DNA from: Bradyrhizobium sp. CCGUVB4N
GTDB taxonomy: Bacteria; Pseudomonadota; Alphaproteobacteria; Rhizobiales; Xanthobacteraceae
Reading direction: 5' to 3'
Assembly: GCF_024199945.1 (NCBI RefSeq)
Contig: NZ_JANADP010000001.1
Location: 2,232,001 to 2,296,000 of the forward strand
DNA: 64,000 bases
Shown: positions 9,265 to 18,508 of the stretch, one piece after another
Position numbering within the stretch: position 1 is the first letter of the stretch
Layout of the letters: the number at the start of each line of letters is the position of its first letter
Notes under the pieces: model-generated
Seen by the model: only the letters and a program-made list of their open reading frames with translations
What the model was told of the DNA's origin: nothing
The model's database searches: none
Position numbers and translations under genes: made by a program

Positions 9265-10590
9265 ATGAAGGCGTTGGCTGAACAGATCGGCGACATCGAC
9301 GGCGTCAATATCTATGGCCGCGTGGTCGGCGTACGCGGTCTGATGGTCGAGGTTGCCGGCCCGATCCATGCGATGTCGGTCGGTGCACGGCTGGTCATCG
9401 AGACCGGCGCCAACCGTTCGATCCCCTGCGAGGTGATCGGCTTCTCCGGCAACAACGCTGTCGTGATGCCGTTCGCCGGCCTCGACGGTGTGCGTCGCGG
9501 CTGCAAGGCGGTCATCGCCAATGCCGCCAATCAGGTCCGTCCGTCGTCGGCCTGGCTCGGCCGCGTCGTCAATGCGCTGGGCGAACCGATCGACGGCAAG
9601 GGACCCTTGCCGCAGGGCGCTTCGCCGATGCCGTACCGCAATTCGCCGCCGCCGGCGCATTCGCGCAAGCGCGTCGGCAGCCCGCTCGATCTCGGCGTGC
9701 GCGCGATGAACACCTTCCTCACCTGCTGCCGCGGCCAGCGCATGGGCATCTTCGCAGGCTCCGGCGTCGGCAAATCCGTGCTGCTCTCGATGCTCGCGCG
9801 CAACGTCGATGCCGCTGTCAGCGTCATCGGGCTGATCGGCGAACGCGGCCGCGAGGTGCAGGAGTTCTTGCAGGACGACCTCGGCGAGGAGGGCCTGGCG
9901 CGCTCGGTCGTGGTGGTCGCGACCTCCGACGAGCCGGCCCTGATGCGGCGGCAGGCCGCGTATCTGACGCTCGCGGTCGCCGAATATTTTCGCGACGAGG
10001 GCCAGGACGTCCTCTGCCTGATGGATTCGGTGACGCGTTTCGCCATGGCCCAGCGCGAGATCGGCCTGTCCGCCGGCGAGCCGCCGACCGCCAAGGGCTA
10101 CACGCCGACGGTCTTCACCGAGCTGCCGAAACTCCTGGAGCGCGCCGGACCGGGGCTGGGCGAGGGCGCCATCACCGCGATCTTCACCGTGCTGGTCGAC
10201 GGCGACGATCACAACGAGCCGATCGCCGACGCCGTCCGCGGCATCCTCGACGGGCACATCGTGATGCAGCGCTCGATCGCGGAGCGCGGCCGCTACCCGG
10301 CCATCAACATCCTCAAATCGGTGTCGCGCACCATGCCGAAATCGGCCGATCCGCAATTCTGGCCGACCATCCAGAAGGCGCGGGCGGTGATGGCGACCTA
10401 CGCCGATATGGAGGAGCTGATCCGGCTCGGCGCCTACCGGGCCGGCTCCAGCCCCGAGGTTGACGAGGCGATCCGCCTGCACGAGCCGCTGGAGGCCTTC
10501 CTGCGGCAGCGCAAGGACGAAAATGCCTCGCTGGCCGATGGTTACCGGCAGTTGGCGCAAATCCTCGGCAATTTGGAAACGGAACGCTAA
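9265..10590 (+). CDS. fliI: Flagellar export ATPase FliI
   Basis: ATPase of the flagellar type III export apparatus. The 441-residue protein is related to the F1 beta subunit: an N-terminal beta-barrel, Walker [12 protein letters not shown] at residues 161-171 (Lys170), [13 protein letters not shown], Walker B region [16 protein letters not shown], and the type III ATPase motif [18 protein letters not shown]. Length matches the family. The ATG at 9265 is used; a short out-of-phase frame starting at 9251 overlaps it. fliJ follows after 135 bases. A CtrA-like box upstream fits control of flagellar genes by the CtrA encoded divergently. Confidence 0.97.
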   Translation: MKALAEQIGDIDGVNIYGRVVGVRGLMVEVAGPIHAMSVGARLVIETGANRSIPCEVIGFSGNNAVVMPFAGLDGVRRGCKAVIANAANQVRPSSAWLGRVVNALGEPIDGKGPLPQGASPMPYRNSPPPAHSRKRVGSPLDLGVRAMNTFLTCCRGQRMGIFAGSGVGKSVLLSMLARNVDAAVSVIGLIGERGREVQEFLQDDLGEEGLARSVVVVATSDEPALMRRQAAYLTLAVAEYFRDEGQDVLCLMDSVTRFAMAQREIGLSAGEPPTAKGYTPTVFTELPKLLERAGPGLGEGAITAIFTVLVDGDDHNEPIADAVRGILDGHIVMQRSIAERGRYPAINILKSVSRTMPKSADPQFWPTIQKARAVMATYADMEELIRLGAYRAGSSPEVDEAIRLHEPLEAFLRQRKDENASLADGYRQLAQILGNLETER

Positions 10591-10725
10591 CTTTGTCCCG
10601 TCATCATCCGATCCCACAGAGTAGCAGAGCCGGTCTTGGCCCCAATCGGGCCAGTGGGGAGACCGGTGCCGTCCCAATGTGTGTGTATGTCTTGCAGCTA
10701 AGGGACTTCTGGGGAGTACGAGTCG

Positions 10726-11145
10726 ATGAAGTCACGTGATACCCTCATTCGCCTGAAGAAGTTTCAGGTCGACGAGAAGCGCCGCCGGGTCGCCCAGATC
10801 GAGTCCATGATCGCCGACTTCCAGCGGATGTCGACCGATCTGGATCGCGAGATCCAGACCGAGCAGGACCGTGCCGGGATCAACGACCCCGCGCATTTCG
10901 CCTATCCGACCTATGCCAAGGCCGCCATCCAGCGCCGTGAGAACCTGACCCGCTCGGCCGACGAGCTGAGGGGCCAGCTTGAGGAGGCCAAGGCCGCGCT
11001 CGGGGAGGCTTTCGAGGAGCTGAAGAAGGTCGAGCTCCTGGACGAGCGCGACCAGGCCCGCGAGCGCGCCGAGGAAAATGCCCGCGAGCAGGCCGATCTC
11101 GACAGCATCGGCCTGATGCGTTCCCGCATCGGCGCCATCGCCTGA
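10726..11145 (+). CDS. fliJ: Flagellar export chaperone FliJ
   Basis: Coiled-coil component of the flagellar type III export apparatus that docks on FliI and the FlhA gate. The 139-residue protein begins MKSRDTLIRLKKFQVDEKRR, typical of the alphaproteobacterial FliJ family, and is almost wholly charged heptad-like helix (ELRGQLEEAKAALGEAFEEL). GGGGAG lies upstream of the ATG with slightly long spacing. It follows fliI in the same orientation and ends just before a strong terminator, so the operon is fliI-fliJ. FlhA is encoded about 7 kb downstream in this window. Confidence 0.93.
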   Translation: MKSRDTLIRLKKFQVDEKRRRVAQIESMIADFQRMSTDLDREIQTEQDRAGINDPAHFAYPTYAKAAIQRRENLTRSADELRGQLEEAKAALGEAFEELKKVELLDERDQARERAEENAREQADLDSIGLMRSRIGAIA

Positions 11146-11183
11146 CGGCCGCCAGCGGTCAAAATCGCTAGAGAATTTGCGAG

Positions 11184-11209
11184 CCCGGACCCGCAAGGTC
11201 CGGGTTTTT
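11184..11209 (+). terminator. Rho-independent terminator after fliJ
   Basis: A perfect 8-bp stem CCCGGACC / GGTCCGGG with a 5-base loop is followed directly by TTTTT, 38 bases past the fliJ stop. It ends the fliI-fliJ transcript. Confidence 0.95.
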
Positions 11210-11327
11210 GCGTGCGCTGTCCACAGCGCGGCGCGCCGCCTCTTGGTGACGGGCTTGACCGCGCGCTATGGTAGCGGAGTGCCGGGGTCTGCGCGGATGC
11301 GACGGGGCCTGAGCTTTGGGGGGCTGA

Positions 11328-11873
11328 ATGCTGACGCCAGCAGAGCTGGTCGGGCTGATCGAGGCGGTGTCGAAGCGCGACCAGGCCGCGTTCGAGCGCC
11401 TCTACGCCGCCACGCGCGCGAAACTCTATGGCGTCGTCCTCCGTATCTTGCGCCGACAGGATCTCGCAGAGGAGGTCATTCAGGAGACCTACGTCAAGAT
11501 CTGGAACAGCGCCGGCCAGTTCAATCCGACGCTGTCATCGCCGATCACGTGGATGGCGTCGATCGCGCGTAACCGCGCCATCGATATCGTTCGCAAGAAG
11601 ACGGAGGCCTCCATCGAGGAGGAGCCGCAGGCGATGGACGTCGCCGCCGACAGTCCCGATCCGCTGGCGCGCCGGGAGATGTCCGAGGAGTTGAAGCGGC
11701 TGCTGGAATGCATCGGTCGCCTCGAGCCGGACCGTCAGCGGCTCGTGCTTCTCGCCTATTACAACGGCTGGAGCCGCGAGCAATTGGCGGAGAAATTCGC
11801 AGCACCCGTCAACACGGTGAAGACGTGGCTGCGGCGCAGCATGCTGGATATCCGGGAGTGTCTCGGATTATGA
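11328..11873 (+). CDS. ECF RNA polymerase sigma factor
   Basis: An extracytoplasmic-function sigma factor of 181 residues. Region 2 is at about residues 20-95 (AAFERLYAATRAKLYGVVLR, LAEEVIQETYVKIW, ITWMASIARNRAIDIVRKK) and region 4 at about 120-178 (RLVLLAYYNGWSREQLAEKF, PVNTVKTWLRRSMLDIREC). The gene 37 bases downstream encodes an RskA-like anti-sigma factor, placing it in the SigK/RskA-type group. It probably directs its own operon and envelope or redox stress genes. The promoter was not identified in the 118 bases before it. Confidence 0.93.
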   Translation: MLTPAELVGLIEAVSKRDQAAFERLYAATRAKLYGVVLRILRRQDLAEEVIQETYVKIWNSAGQFNPTLSSPITWMASIARNRAIDIVRKKTEASIEEEPQAMDVAADSPDPLARREMSEELKRLLECIGRLEPDRQRLVLLAYYNGWSREQLAEKFAAPVNTVKTWLRRSMLDIRECLGL

Positions 11874-11910
11874 GCGCGTCGACGACGAGGATGGTTTCGG
11901 ACTGCAACTG

Positions 11911-13014
11911 ATGGCCTACAGCGAGGACCATATCGCGCTCGCCGCGGAATATGCGCTCGGCACACTCGAGGCCGACGAGCGCGCGCAGGTCGCGACCATG
12001 ATGGCGGTGGACCAGGAGTTCGCCGCGGTCGTGCAGGCCTGGGAATTCCGGCTCGGCGTCCTCAATCAGATGGTCGGCACGATCGAGCCGCGGCCGATCG
12101 TGTGGGAGAACATCCAGCGCGCGATCGCGCAGACGCTATCGTCGCAGGATTCGCCCGAAGCGCCGCCGGTGCCGTCGGAGGCGCCGCCGCCGCCACCACT
12201 GCCGGAGTTCTATTCGCCGGCGCCTTTATCGCTCGAGGCTTCAACGACAGAGTCTTCGGCGCCAGAGTCTTCCACGCCAGAGACGCCATCGCCAGAACCT
12301 TCGTCGCTGGACGTGCCGCCGCAGGCGTTGCCCGATTCCAACTCCGATGCCGTTCCGATTTTCCCGCCGCAGTTCGTGCCGCAGACCCATGCGCCCGATC
12401 CGAGCGTGACGCCCGCGACGCCGGCGCCGGTCGTCGACGGCAGCAACGTGATCTATCTCGAGCGCCGCGTGAAGCGCTGGCGCACGATCGCCTCCGCCGT
12501 GGGCGCGCTCGCGGCCGCCTTGCTGGTGACGCTGTCGCTCCAGATCTTCCTGCCCGATGCGCTGCCCGGCCCGCTGCGGCCCGCACCGCGCATCCAGACG
12601 GTCGAGCTCAAGGCACCGGCCGCGCCGCTGTCTTCGCCCGCGCAATATGTCGCGCTGCTGCAGGGCCAGAGCGGCGGCCCCGCTTTCATCCTCACCATCG
12701 ACGGGGCGACCAAGAACTTCACGGTGCGCAAGGTCGGTGCGACGCCGGAGCCGGGCAAGAGCTTTGAGCTCTGGCTGATCTCCGACAGGTTGCCGCGCCC
12801 GCGTTCGCTGGGCGTGATCAGTAACGGCGACTTCACGGCGCGCCCGGTGCTCGCCGGTTACGATGCCGATGTCGTCAACGGCGCAACCTATGCAGTCACG
12901 GTCGAGCAGTCGGGCGGCTCGCCCAACGGCCAGCCGACCTCGGCGCCGGTGTTTTCCGGCAAGCTGATCGAGACCGTGCCGCCGTCCCAGCCCCAGGTTC
13001 CGGCGAAGAAGTAG
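11911..13014 (+). CDS. RskA-like transmembrane anti-sigma factor
   Basis: A 367-residue membrane anti-sigma factor expected to hold the upstream ECF sigma factor. The N-terminal anti-sigma domain covers about residues 1-75 (LAAEYALGTLEADERAQVA). A Pro/Ser/Glu-rich linker spans about 80-170, much longer than usual. One transmembrane segment lies at about 192-212 (IASAVGALAAALLVTLSLQI), followed by the periplasmic RskA domain with YVALLQGQSGGPAFIL, GKSFELWLISDRLPRPRSLG and an ATYAVTVEQSGGSPNG ending. Membrane release of the sigma factor by proteolysis is known for this family. The stretched linker is the odd feature. Confidence 0.92.
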   Translation: MAYSEDHIALAAEYALGTLEADERAQVATMMAVDQEFAAVVQAWEFRLGVLNQMVGTIEPRPIVWENIQRAIAQTLSSQDSPEAPPVPSEAPPPPPLPEFYSPAPLSLEASTTESSAPESSTPETPSPEPSSLDVPPQALPDSNSDAVPIFPPQFVPQTHAPDPSVTPATPAPVVDGSNVIYLERRVKRWRTIASAVGALAAALLVTLSLQIFLPDALPGPLRPAPRIQTVELKAPAAPLSSPAQYVALLQGQSGGPAFILTIDGATKNFTVRKVGATPEPGKSFELWLISDRLPRPRSLGVISNGDFTARPVLAGYDADVVNGATYAVTVEQSGGSPNGQPTSAPVFSGKLIETVPPSQPQVPAKK

Positions 13015-13183
13015 CCGCCCCAACGGCGCATAATTGTCGCGACGGTCCGTTTCTCCGTCGCAATCCGACAAGTCTTGCTGAATCCACCTGTGATTTGAAC
13101 CTCCATGCATGTCCCGGCGTCAAATGCCCGGAATTTGCAGTCGGCACAGCCGATCATGGTGCCGGAGAGGGGCTAGAAACCAG

Positions 13184-14143
13184 ATGGATGCAGCCAAGCC
13201 GCCGGGCGTCTTTATTCACCAATATGCAGGCCTGCCGCAGGGGCCGGCGTTCGAACATTGGCGCGACAGGGCCTTGGGGGCCTGTGGCCTCGAGATCGGA
13301 CCGAGCCAGGGCGACAGCATCGACTGCCGGTTGCAGATCAGCGTGGTCGACAATATCGCGCTCGCCATTCCCGAAGGCTCCTCCGCGCAATATTCGCGCA
13401 CGCAGAGCGGTCTCGCCGACGGCAGTGACGATCTCGTGCTGATCGCCGCGCATGCCGGCCTCGTCAGCGTCCGGCAGAACGGCCATACGGTCGAGCTCGC
13501 GCCGGCGCAGATGGTGCTTGCCGACATGGCCATCACCGGCAGCGTCGGTCACACCGACGAGAACCGCTTCACCACCATCCGCATGCCGCGCCGCGCGCTG
13601 CTGGACATCAATCCGCGCGCCGAGGAGAAGCTGTCCCAGGTGCTGTCGGACGGGGTGGTCGCCGAGACCATCTTCCGTTATCACGCGCTTGCCGCTCACC
13701 ACGCGCCGCATCTCGACGCCGTCGGCCAGCGCCTGACCGCGCAGCACATGGTCGATCTCGTCGGCCTCCTGCTCGGCACCGACGCCGAGCACGCGGCGCT
13801 CGCGCGCGGTCGCGGCCATGCGGCGGCCCGTCTCGATCTCATGCGCGCCGACGTGATGGCCGCGCTCGGCCGCAACGATCTCTGCCTGTCCGAGGTCGCG
13901 ACCCGCTCGGGGCTCAGCCCGCGCCAGGCGCAGCGGCTGTTCGAGCAGGCCGGCACCACCTTTACCGAGTTCGTGCTGGAGCAGCGCCTGCTCCTGGCGC
14001 GAAAACTGCTCGGCGATCCCCGCGCGCGGGCGCGCAAGATCAGCGACATCGCGCATTCCTCGGGCTTCTCGGATCTGTCCTATTTCAATCGCGCCTTCCG
14101 CAAGCGTTTTGGCGCGACGCCCTCGGAGCTGCGCGAGGCCTGA
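13184..14143 (+). CDS. AraC-family transcriptional regulator
   Basis: A 319-residue regulator with an N-terminal AraC_binding_2-like sensor region and a C-terminal double helix-turn-helix: LSEVATRSGLSPRQAQRLFE and ISDIAHSSGFSDLSYFNRAF with the family ending FGATPSELREA. The ATG at 13184 follows a GGAGAGGGG at 13163-13171. A longer frame opens at 13109 but its extra residues look non-coding. The NDH-2-like flavoprotein gene lies 116 bases downstream on the same strand and is the most likely linked target. The inducer is unknown. Confidence 0.9.
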   Translation: MDAAKPPGVFIHQYAGLPQGPAFEHWRDRALGACGLEIGPSQGDSIDCRLQISVVDNIALAIPEGSSAQYSRTQSGLADGSDDLVLIAAHAGLVSVRQNGHTVELAPAQMVLADMAITGSVGHTDENRFTTIRMPRRALLDINPRAEEKLSQVLSDGVVAETIFRYHALAAHHAPHLDAVGQRLTAQHMVDLVGLLLGTDAEHAALARGRGHAAARLDLMRADVMAALGRNDLCLSEVATRSGLSPRQAQRLFEQAGTTFTEFVLEQRLLLARKLLGDPRARARKISDIAHSSGFSDLSYFNRAFRKRFGATPSELREA

Positions 14144-14259
14144 GGCCCGATTTTGGGCAGCGGCCGACTGCTGCCGCAGTTGGTCGATCCGGATGATTGA
14201 GCTATATCTGTCCAGCGGCACAGATCGCCGGATGGTCTCGAACAGCGAAGTCAACGGAC

Positions 14260-15486
14260 ATGGCGCGTATCGTCGTGCTCGGCGCCGGATTTGCAGGCCT
14301 GTGGGCGGCCATCGGAGCCGCGCGCATGCGCGACGAGATGGGTGCGGCCGGCCGCGACATCGAGATCCACGTTATCGACCGCAATCCCTATCACAACATC
14401 CGCGTGCGCAATTACGAGGTCGACCTCAGCGAGGTTGCGCTGCCGCTTCCGCAACTGCTTGATCCGATCGGCGTCACGCACGGTCTCGGCGAAGTCGAGG
14501 CGGTCGATCCGGCGCGGCGCCAGATCGCGCTGGTGACGAGCAGCGGCGAGCAGACGCTGAGTTACGATCGCCTCGTGCTGGCGCTCGGCAGCGAGGTGAT
14601 GCGGCCGGATATTCCGGGCCTCGCCGAGCATGCGTTCGACGTCGACACCTATGCCGCGGCGCTTCGCCTCGAGGATCATCTCACCTCGCTCGGACGCAGT
14701 GCGCCGTCGCCGGGTCGGTCGACGATCGTGGTGGTCGGCGCTGGCTTCACCGGCATCGAGGTTGCCGCCGAAATGCCAGACCGGCTGGTGCGCGCCGGTA
14801 TCACCGGGAGTCGCCGCATCATCCTGGTCGATCCCAATCCCGCGGTCGGCGCCACGATCGGCGACCACGCGCGCCCCGTCATCGAGACCGCTTTATCGTC
14901 GCTCGAGGTCGAGACGCGGCTCGGCGTGCGCGTCGCGTCGGTCGAAGCTGCCGGCGTTCATTTGAGCTCAGGCGAGTTCATCGCAACGCAGACCGTGATC
15001 TGGTGCGCCGGCATGCGCGCGAGCCGGCTCGCCGAAAACTTTGCGGGCGCGCGCGATCGCCTCGGGCGCCTTCTGGTCGATCCCTTCATGCGGGTCACGG
15101 ATCTGCCGGGCGTCTTCGCCGCCGGCGACGTCGCCTCGAGCGTGGTCGATGGCTTGCATCCGACCGTGATGTCTTGCCAGTTCGCCCGTCCCATGGGCCG
15201 CTTCGCCGGCCACAATGTAGTGGCCGATCTCGTCGGCCAACCGCTGCTGCCGCTGAGGATCGACTGGTACGTCACCGTGCTCGATCTCGGCGATTGGGGC
15301 GCGCTCTACACAGAGGGGTGGGACCGCGAGGTGCGCACGACCGGCCAGGCTGCCAAGGCGACCAAGCAGACCATCAACTGCAAACGCATCTATCCCCCGC
15401 TCTCGGGGCGCAAGGACGAACTGTTCGCTGCCGCCGCGCCAACGGTGCAGGCGCCGCCGCCGACTTATGGAGCGCGGCGGAGTTGA
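14260..15486 (+). CDS. NAD(P)/FAD-dependent oxidoreductase, NDH-2-like
   Basis: A 408-residue pyridine nucleotide-disulfide-type flavoprotein resembling type II NADH dehydrogenase. The FAD-binding GxGxxG is at the N-terminus (IVVLGAGFAGLWAAIGAARM), a second dinucleotide fold lies mid-protein (VVVGAGFTGIEVAAEM), and the late FAD motif is GVFAAGDVASS. The HNIRVRNYEVD segment and the DWYVTVLDLGDWGALYTEG ending suit quinone-reducing or related oxidoreductases. The ATG at 14260 was chosen because it directly precedes the FAD motif; the frame is open to 14197. It lacks an obvious C-terminal membrane helix, so the electron acceptor is open. Confidence 0.85.
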   Translation: MARIVVLGAGFAGLWAAIGAARMRDEMGAAGRDIEIHVIDRNPYHNIRVRNYEVDLSEVALPLPQLLDPIGVTHGLGEVEAVDPARRQIALVTSSGEQTLSYDRLVLALGSEVMRPDIPGLAEHAFDVDTYAAALRLEDHLTSLGRSAPSPGRSTIVVVGAGFTGIEVAAEMPDRLVRAGITGSRRIILVDPNPAVGATIGDHARPVIETALSSLEVETRLGVRVASVEAAGVHLSSGEFIATQTVIWCAGMRASRLAENFAGARDRLGRLLVDPFMRVTDLPGVFAAGDVASSVVDGLHPTVMSCQFARPMGRFAGHNVVADLVGQPLLPLRIDWYVTVLDLGDWGALYTEGWDREVRTTGQAAKATKQTINCKRIYPPLSGRKDELFAAAAPTVQAPPPTYGARRS

Positions 15487-15600
15487 GCTGGACGGCCAGC
15501 TTATGAACTCCGCTATGTCCCGACAGCGGACCAAATCCCGCGTCACAGCGAACCGGCGCTATGCGCCAATTTCAGAAGTGACGGTGCGCCGCTGTGACGA

Positions 15601-16212
15601 TCAGCTCGGTCGCTGATCCACCGAAGTCAACCGTGCAATGATTGTTCCCCTTTCAAAGATTGCTCCGGGAGCGACAACGGCGTTTGCGCCGAACTTGCAG
15701 TCATCACCGATCAGTGCGCCAAACTTGTCGACGCCGGTGTCGACGATCTCCCATGAATGCAAGATTCGAATCCTTGGATCGGCAAGCTCATTTCGGAAAT
15801 TGGCGACGATGGAGCCGGCCTCGAGATTCACTCTCGCCCCGACGACGCTGTCTCCGACAAAATTGAAATGTGCCAACTTCGATCCGGCAAACAAGAAAGA
15901 GGATTTAAGTTCGCTGCCCGGGCCAATGATGCAATTTTCCTCCAACCAGCACCCGCCACGGATGAGCGAGCCGGCGGCGATGAAGCACCTTGGTCCGATT
16001 ATCGCCGGCCCTTTGACCAGCGCGCCGGCTTCCACCGTCGTTGTTCGATGGATTGCGACGTCATCCGACATGCAAAACTCTTCGCTGATCCCGTTCAAAA
16101 GACGTCGAACTGCCGAGACGGAGTTTGTGGTCAGCGCCCAGGGCGTCTTTTCAGTCAGCGCAGCCAGCGGCGAGTTGGAAAATGCAGCTATATGCTCGGT
16201 GAGAAGTTGCAT
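15601..16212 (-). CDS. Left-handed beta-helix (hexapeptide repeat) transferase-like protein
   Basis: A 203-residue protein with hexapeptide repeats from about residue 55 on (VEAGALVKGPAIIGPRCFIA, GGCWLEENCIIGPGSEL, IGDDCKFGANAVVAPGA), the fold of LpxA/GlmU-type acyl- and nucleotidyl transferases. The first 45 residues are helical and unlike the repeats. The ATG at 16212 has GAGGG close upstream; an internal ATG at 16071 is the alternative. No nucleotidyltransferase domain precedes it, so it may act on a sugar-nucleotide, or be a gamma-carbonic-anhydrase-like scaffold. Substrate is not deducible. It precedes nothing obvious in an operon; the methyltransferase upstream runs the same way with an 87-base gap. 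Confidence 0.82.
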   Translation of the reverse strand: MQLLTEHIAAFSNSPLAALTEKTPWALTTNSVSAVRRLLNGISEEFCMSDDVAIHRTTTVEAGALVKGPAIIGPRCFIAAGSLIRGGCWLEENCIIGPGSELKSSFLFAGSKLAHFNFVGDSVVGARVNLEAGSIVANFRNELADPRIRILHSWEIVDTGVDKFGALIGDDCKFGANAVVAPGAIFERGTIIARLTSVDQRPS

Positions 16213-16299
16213 TTGCCCTCATATCCTGCGCTCACGGAAGTCCTGAATTGTGCAGCGGAACCTAAACGAAGCCAAGATTCCATTCGAGCCAATCCAGAG

Positions 16300-17079
16300 C
16301 TACTCACCGAGGCCGATGCGGCGGGCCATGTAGAGGTGGGTTTCGTAGTCCACCTCGAATTCTCCGCCGTGACGGTCGATCGCCTTGGAAATGTCATTGC
16401 GCAGCTCTTCGCGTATAGTTGGCGTGAGCATTCGAAACTCCGAGCGCGTACCCAGGAAATTTGCGTAGCTTGATGTCGTGTGCTGCCACTTCCAGGGATA
16501 GCAGCGGTGCTCCACCGCTCCGAACAATCCCGACTCGTCGAACCAGCCTTTGAATGGACCGCTGGGCAGGTACCAGGCCTCCGGTGGCGGTCCCCAGCGG
16601 CCCGTATGACGCAGGTATATGTCCTTGAACCGTTCGAGCAATGAAGCGGGCAGTCCTGTCGGAACATGTCCAAAGACGGCCAATGATCCGTCAGGTGAAA
16701 GCAACTTCGCCGCTTTCACGAATCGCAATTCTGGAGCGACCCAGTGCCACGACTGCGCCGCGACGATGAGCCGGAACGGTGCCTTGTCCTGTGACCACGC
16801 CTCGAACGTCGCCTCGACCAGTTCGACATTGTCAAAACCGGCGAGGCTCTCGCGCGCAGTGCGTACCATTTCGGGCCCAGGGTCGATTGCAACGATCTGC
16901 AGATCGCGCGTCGCGAAGCTCTTTGTTGCCTGCCCCGTGCCGCATCCGACTTCGAGAACGGGATCTCCAGGCTTCATGGCGGCGTACGAAACCACGTCGT
17001 CGACGAGAGCTTCGGGATAATCGGGACGTGAGGCCCTGTATGCTCCCGCAATCTGATCGAAAGTAAAGCGCTGCTCCAT
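16300..17079 (-). CDS. Class I SAM-dependent methyltransferase
   Basis: A 259-residue methyltransferase with motif I VLEVGCGTGQATKSFA, motif II-like IVAIDPGPEMVRTARESL and the following LVEATFEAW and FRLIVAAQSWHWV segments. The HWV and YLPSGPFKG elements fit the Methyltransf_11/25 group related to trans-aconitate and small-molecule methyltransferases. The ATG at 17079 has GGAG eight bases upstream; an earlier in-frame start at 17136 would add an unlikely segment. The substrate is unknown. It is the first gene after a 0.9-kb gene desert and may be cotranscribed with the hexapeptide protein. Confidence 0.88.
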   Translation of the reverse strand: MEQRFTFDQIAGAYRASRPDYPEALVDDVVSYAAMKPGDPVLEVGCGTGQATKSFATRDLQIVAIDPGPEMVRTARESLAGFDNVELVEATFEAWSQDKAPFRLIVAAQSWHWVAPELRFVKAAKLLSPDGSLAVFGHVPTGLPASLLERFKDIYLRHTGRWGPPPEAWYLPSGPFKGWFDESGLFGAVEHRCYPWKWQHTTSSYANFLGTRSEFRMLTPTIREELRNDISKAIDRHGGEFEVDYETHLYMARRIGLGE

Positions 17080-17765
17080 CGCGTGCTCCGCTTCATCAGG
17101 TTCTGAACCTAGCCGAGCAAAGCCAGTCGCTGTCAAGGCATCGTGGGCTCATCGACAAGCCCTTGCGTTGCCCGACGGGCAAAACATCCAAGCCCTCGGT
17201 CAATCCTGGTCGTCGAAAATATTCCACTTTACCGAAATTCGGAAACGGCGTATGTGTCGCGCAACCCGGCCCAAGGAAGAGGGGCGTATCGCGATCGTCA
17301 CGAACGCGGGCCGGGCGGCGGTGGGCGTGGCTCACATCGGCGCGAAGCGCTTTGCAGGGCGGGCAACCGTGAGCGAAGGCCTCGCGCACACGACCGGTGT
17401 GATCGGCGTACGGCAAAATCGTGTGGTCCTGGCGCCCGGAGCCTGTGCGCCAAGTCTTGTGGTGATGCACGCTGTCCAACCGGACACGCGCATCAGTCAT
17501 CTGCAGGGCGACGGGGGCAATAGTGCATCGCTCCCCGGGGAGATCACGACATAAGCCGTCAAACCACTGCGCAGGGAAGGCCGGATGTTCAGGCTTCACC
17601 TGTATGCCACTGTGCAGATTCTTCATCTGCAACCTCGCACAGTGGACCGCGGGTGCCAGCCGGCACCCGGTCTTCCCTGCGCCCTCTTTCAATGGAGGGT
17701 GAGGCGACGAAGCAAAGCTCGGGCGAGACAAGCCGCGAGGGCGCGAAGGTGTGTTTGTGAAGGGA
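17080..17765. repeat. Gene desert of degenerate dispersed repeat sequence
   Basis: No convincing gene occurs here. Overlapping open frames on both strands have poor codon bias, no ribosome-binding sites and protein-like fragments (for example KTGCRLAPAVHC and HSGIQVKPEHPAFPAQW on the minus strand) that I recall as spurious frames repeated in many Bradyrhizobium intergenic regions. I read it as an accumulated, decayed dispersed repeat, origin unknown. A genome self-comparison would confirm it. Confidence 0.6.
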
Positions 17766-17766
17766 G

Positions 17767-17848
17767 TAGGATGGGTAGAGCGTAGCGAAACCCATCACGC
17801 GTCGGCTCGGAGGGGGCCTCGATGGGTTTCGCTGCGCTCTACCCATCC
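17767..17848. repeat. Palindromic intergenic repeat
   Basis: Inverted arms ggatgggtagagcgtagcga (from 17768) and cgctgcgctctacccatcc (to 17847) enclose about 25 bases. This is a dispersed palindrome of the Bradyrhizobium type. It forms a long stem but has no poly-T and is not adjacent to a gene end. Confidence 0.8.
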
Positions 17849-17888
17849 TACCGATCTACCGATCCGTCATTGCGCTACCCCAGACATG

Positions 17889-17919
17889 AGAAAGCGCCCG
17901 TGGGGGGCGGGCGCTTTCT
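17889..17919 (-). terminator. Hairpin terminator downstream of the 66-aa gene
   Basis: A perfect 12-bp stem AGAAAGCGCCCG / CGGGCGCTTTCT with a 7-base loop. Read leftward the right flank ends in a T-containing run. It lies about 95 bases past the small gene's stop and may act in both directions. Confidence 0.7.
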
Positions 17920-18013
17920 GTAGTCGACTTGGGGTTGGGGTCGTCTACATATCCACGTGGCGACTTTGGGGGGCTGGTAAAGAGCCGCGTGAATTCCTGA
18001 AACTCATATCTCC

Positions 18014-18214
18014 TTAGCGAACGAGCGATGCGTTCGAGCTGGTGATCACGACCGGCTTGCCGGCCTTGATGACGCGGGCGGTCTGCGTCAGGCCGTCGTC
18101 CGAACCGGTGCGTGCCGTAATGCCGAAGCCTGCCACCGCGATCCCTGCAACGAGGGCCACGACCACGATCTTCAGGTGGGTCGAGCGATCTGCGCTGTAA
18201 ATCGAGTGGTTCAT
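18014..18214 (-). CDS. Small single-pass membrane or secreted protein
   Basis: A 66-residue protein starting MNHSIYSADRSTHLKIVVVA, with one hydrophobic segment at about residues 13-32 and a C-terminal half VIKAGKPVVITSSNASLVR. The ATG at 18214 follows AGGAG with six bases between, a strong site. It is not recognised; small proteins of this shape are common and conserved in Bradyrhizobium as I recall. The gene stands alone between the repeat desert and flhA, with its own hairpin downstream. Confidence 0.75.
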   Translation of the reverse strand: MNHSIYSADRSTHLKIVVVALVAGIAVAGFGITARTGSDDGLTQTARVIKAGKPVVITSSNASLVR

Positions 18215-18508
18215 GGAAGGCTCCTGCCGCCATCTACCCGAAGTAGTCGCCACCTTTGTTAGGCAGGTTCATGCTTCCGGTGCCCAACAACCTAGTATTG
18301 GGGGGATTCGTTCCCAAGGGGCGATCACAAGAGCGTGACACGACGTGAACGATCGCGATCAAGAACGAGGCTCGATCGTTCGATTTCGTAGTTATTTCAA
18401 AGCTGTAATGTGCCTGGAGGGCGCCTTATCGGCCTTTGGTCGACAAGGCGCCAGGAACTCAAAAACCATTTGCCTGTGGCTGAAAAACACACGGCTTCTT
18501 AAGGCAAA
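18215..18508. other. Intergenic region between the 66-aa gene and flhA
   Basis: These 294 bases lie upstream of the 66-aa gene and downstream of flhA. They are AT-richer than the surroundings and contain no frame that looks coding. They probably carry the promoter of the small gene, but no motif could be assigned. Confidence 0.5.

Noticed and set aside
17096..17731. A 211-codon open frame on the minus strand across the repeat desert
   Set aside because: No ribosome-binding site, poor codon bias, and peptide pieces typical of spurious frames in dispersed repeats.
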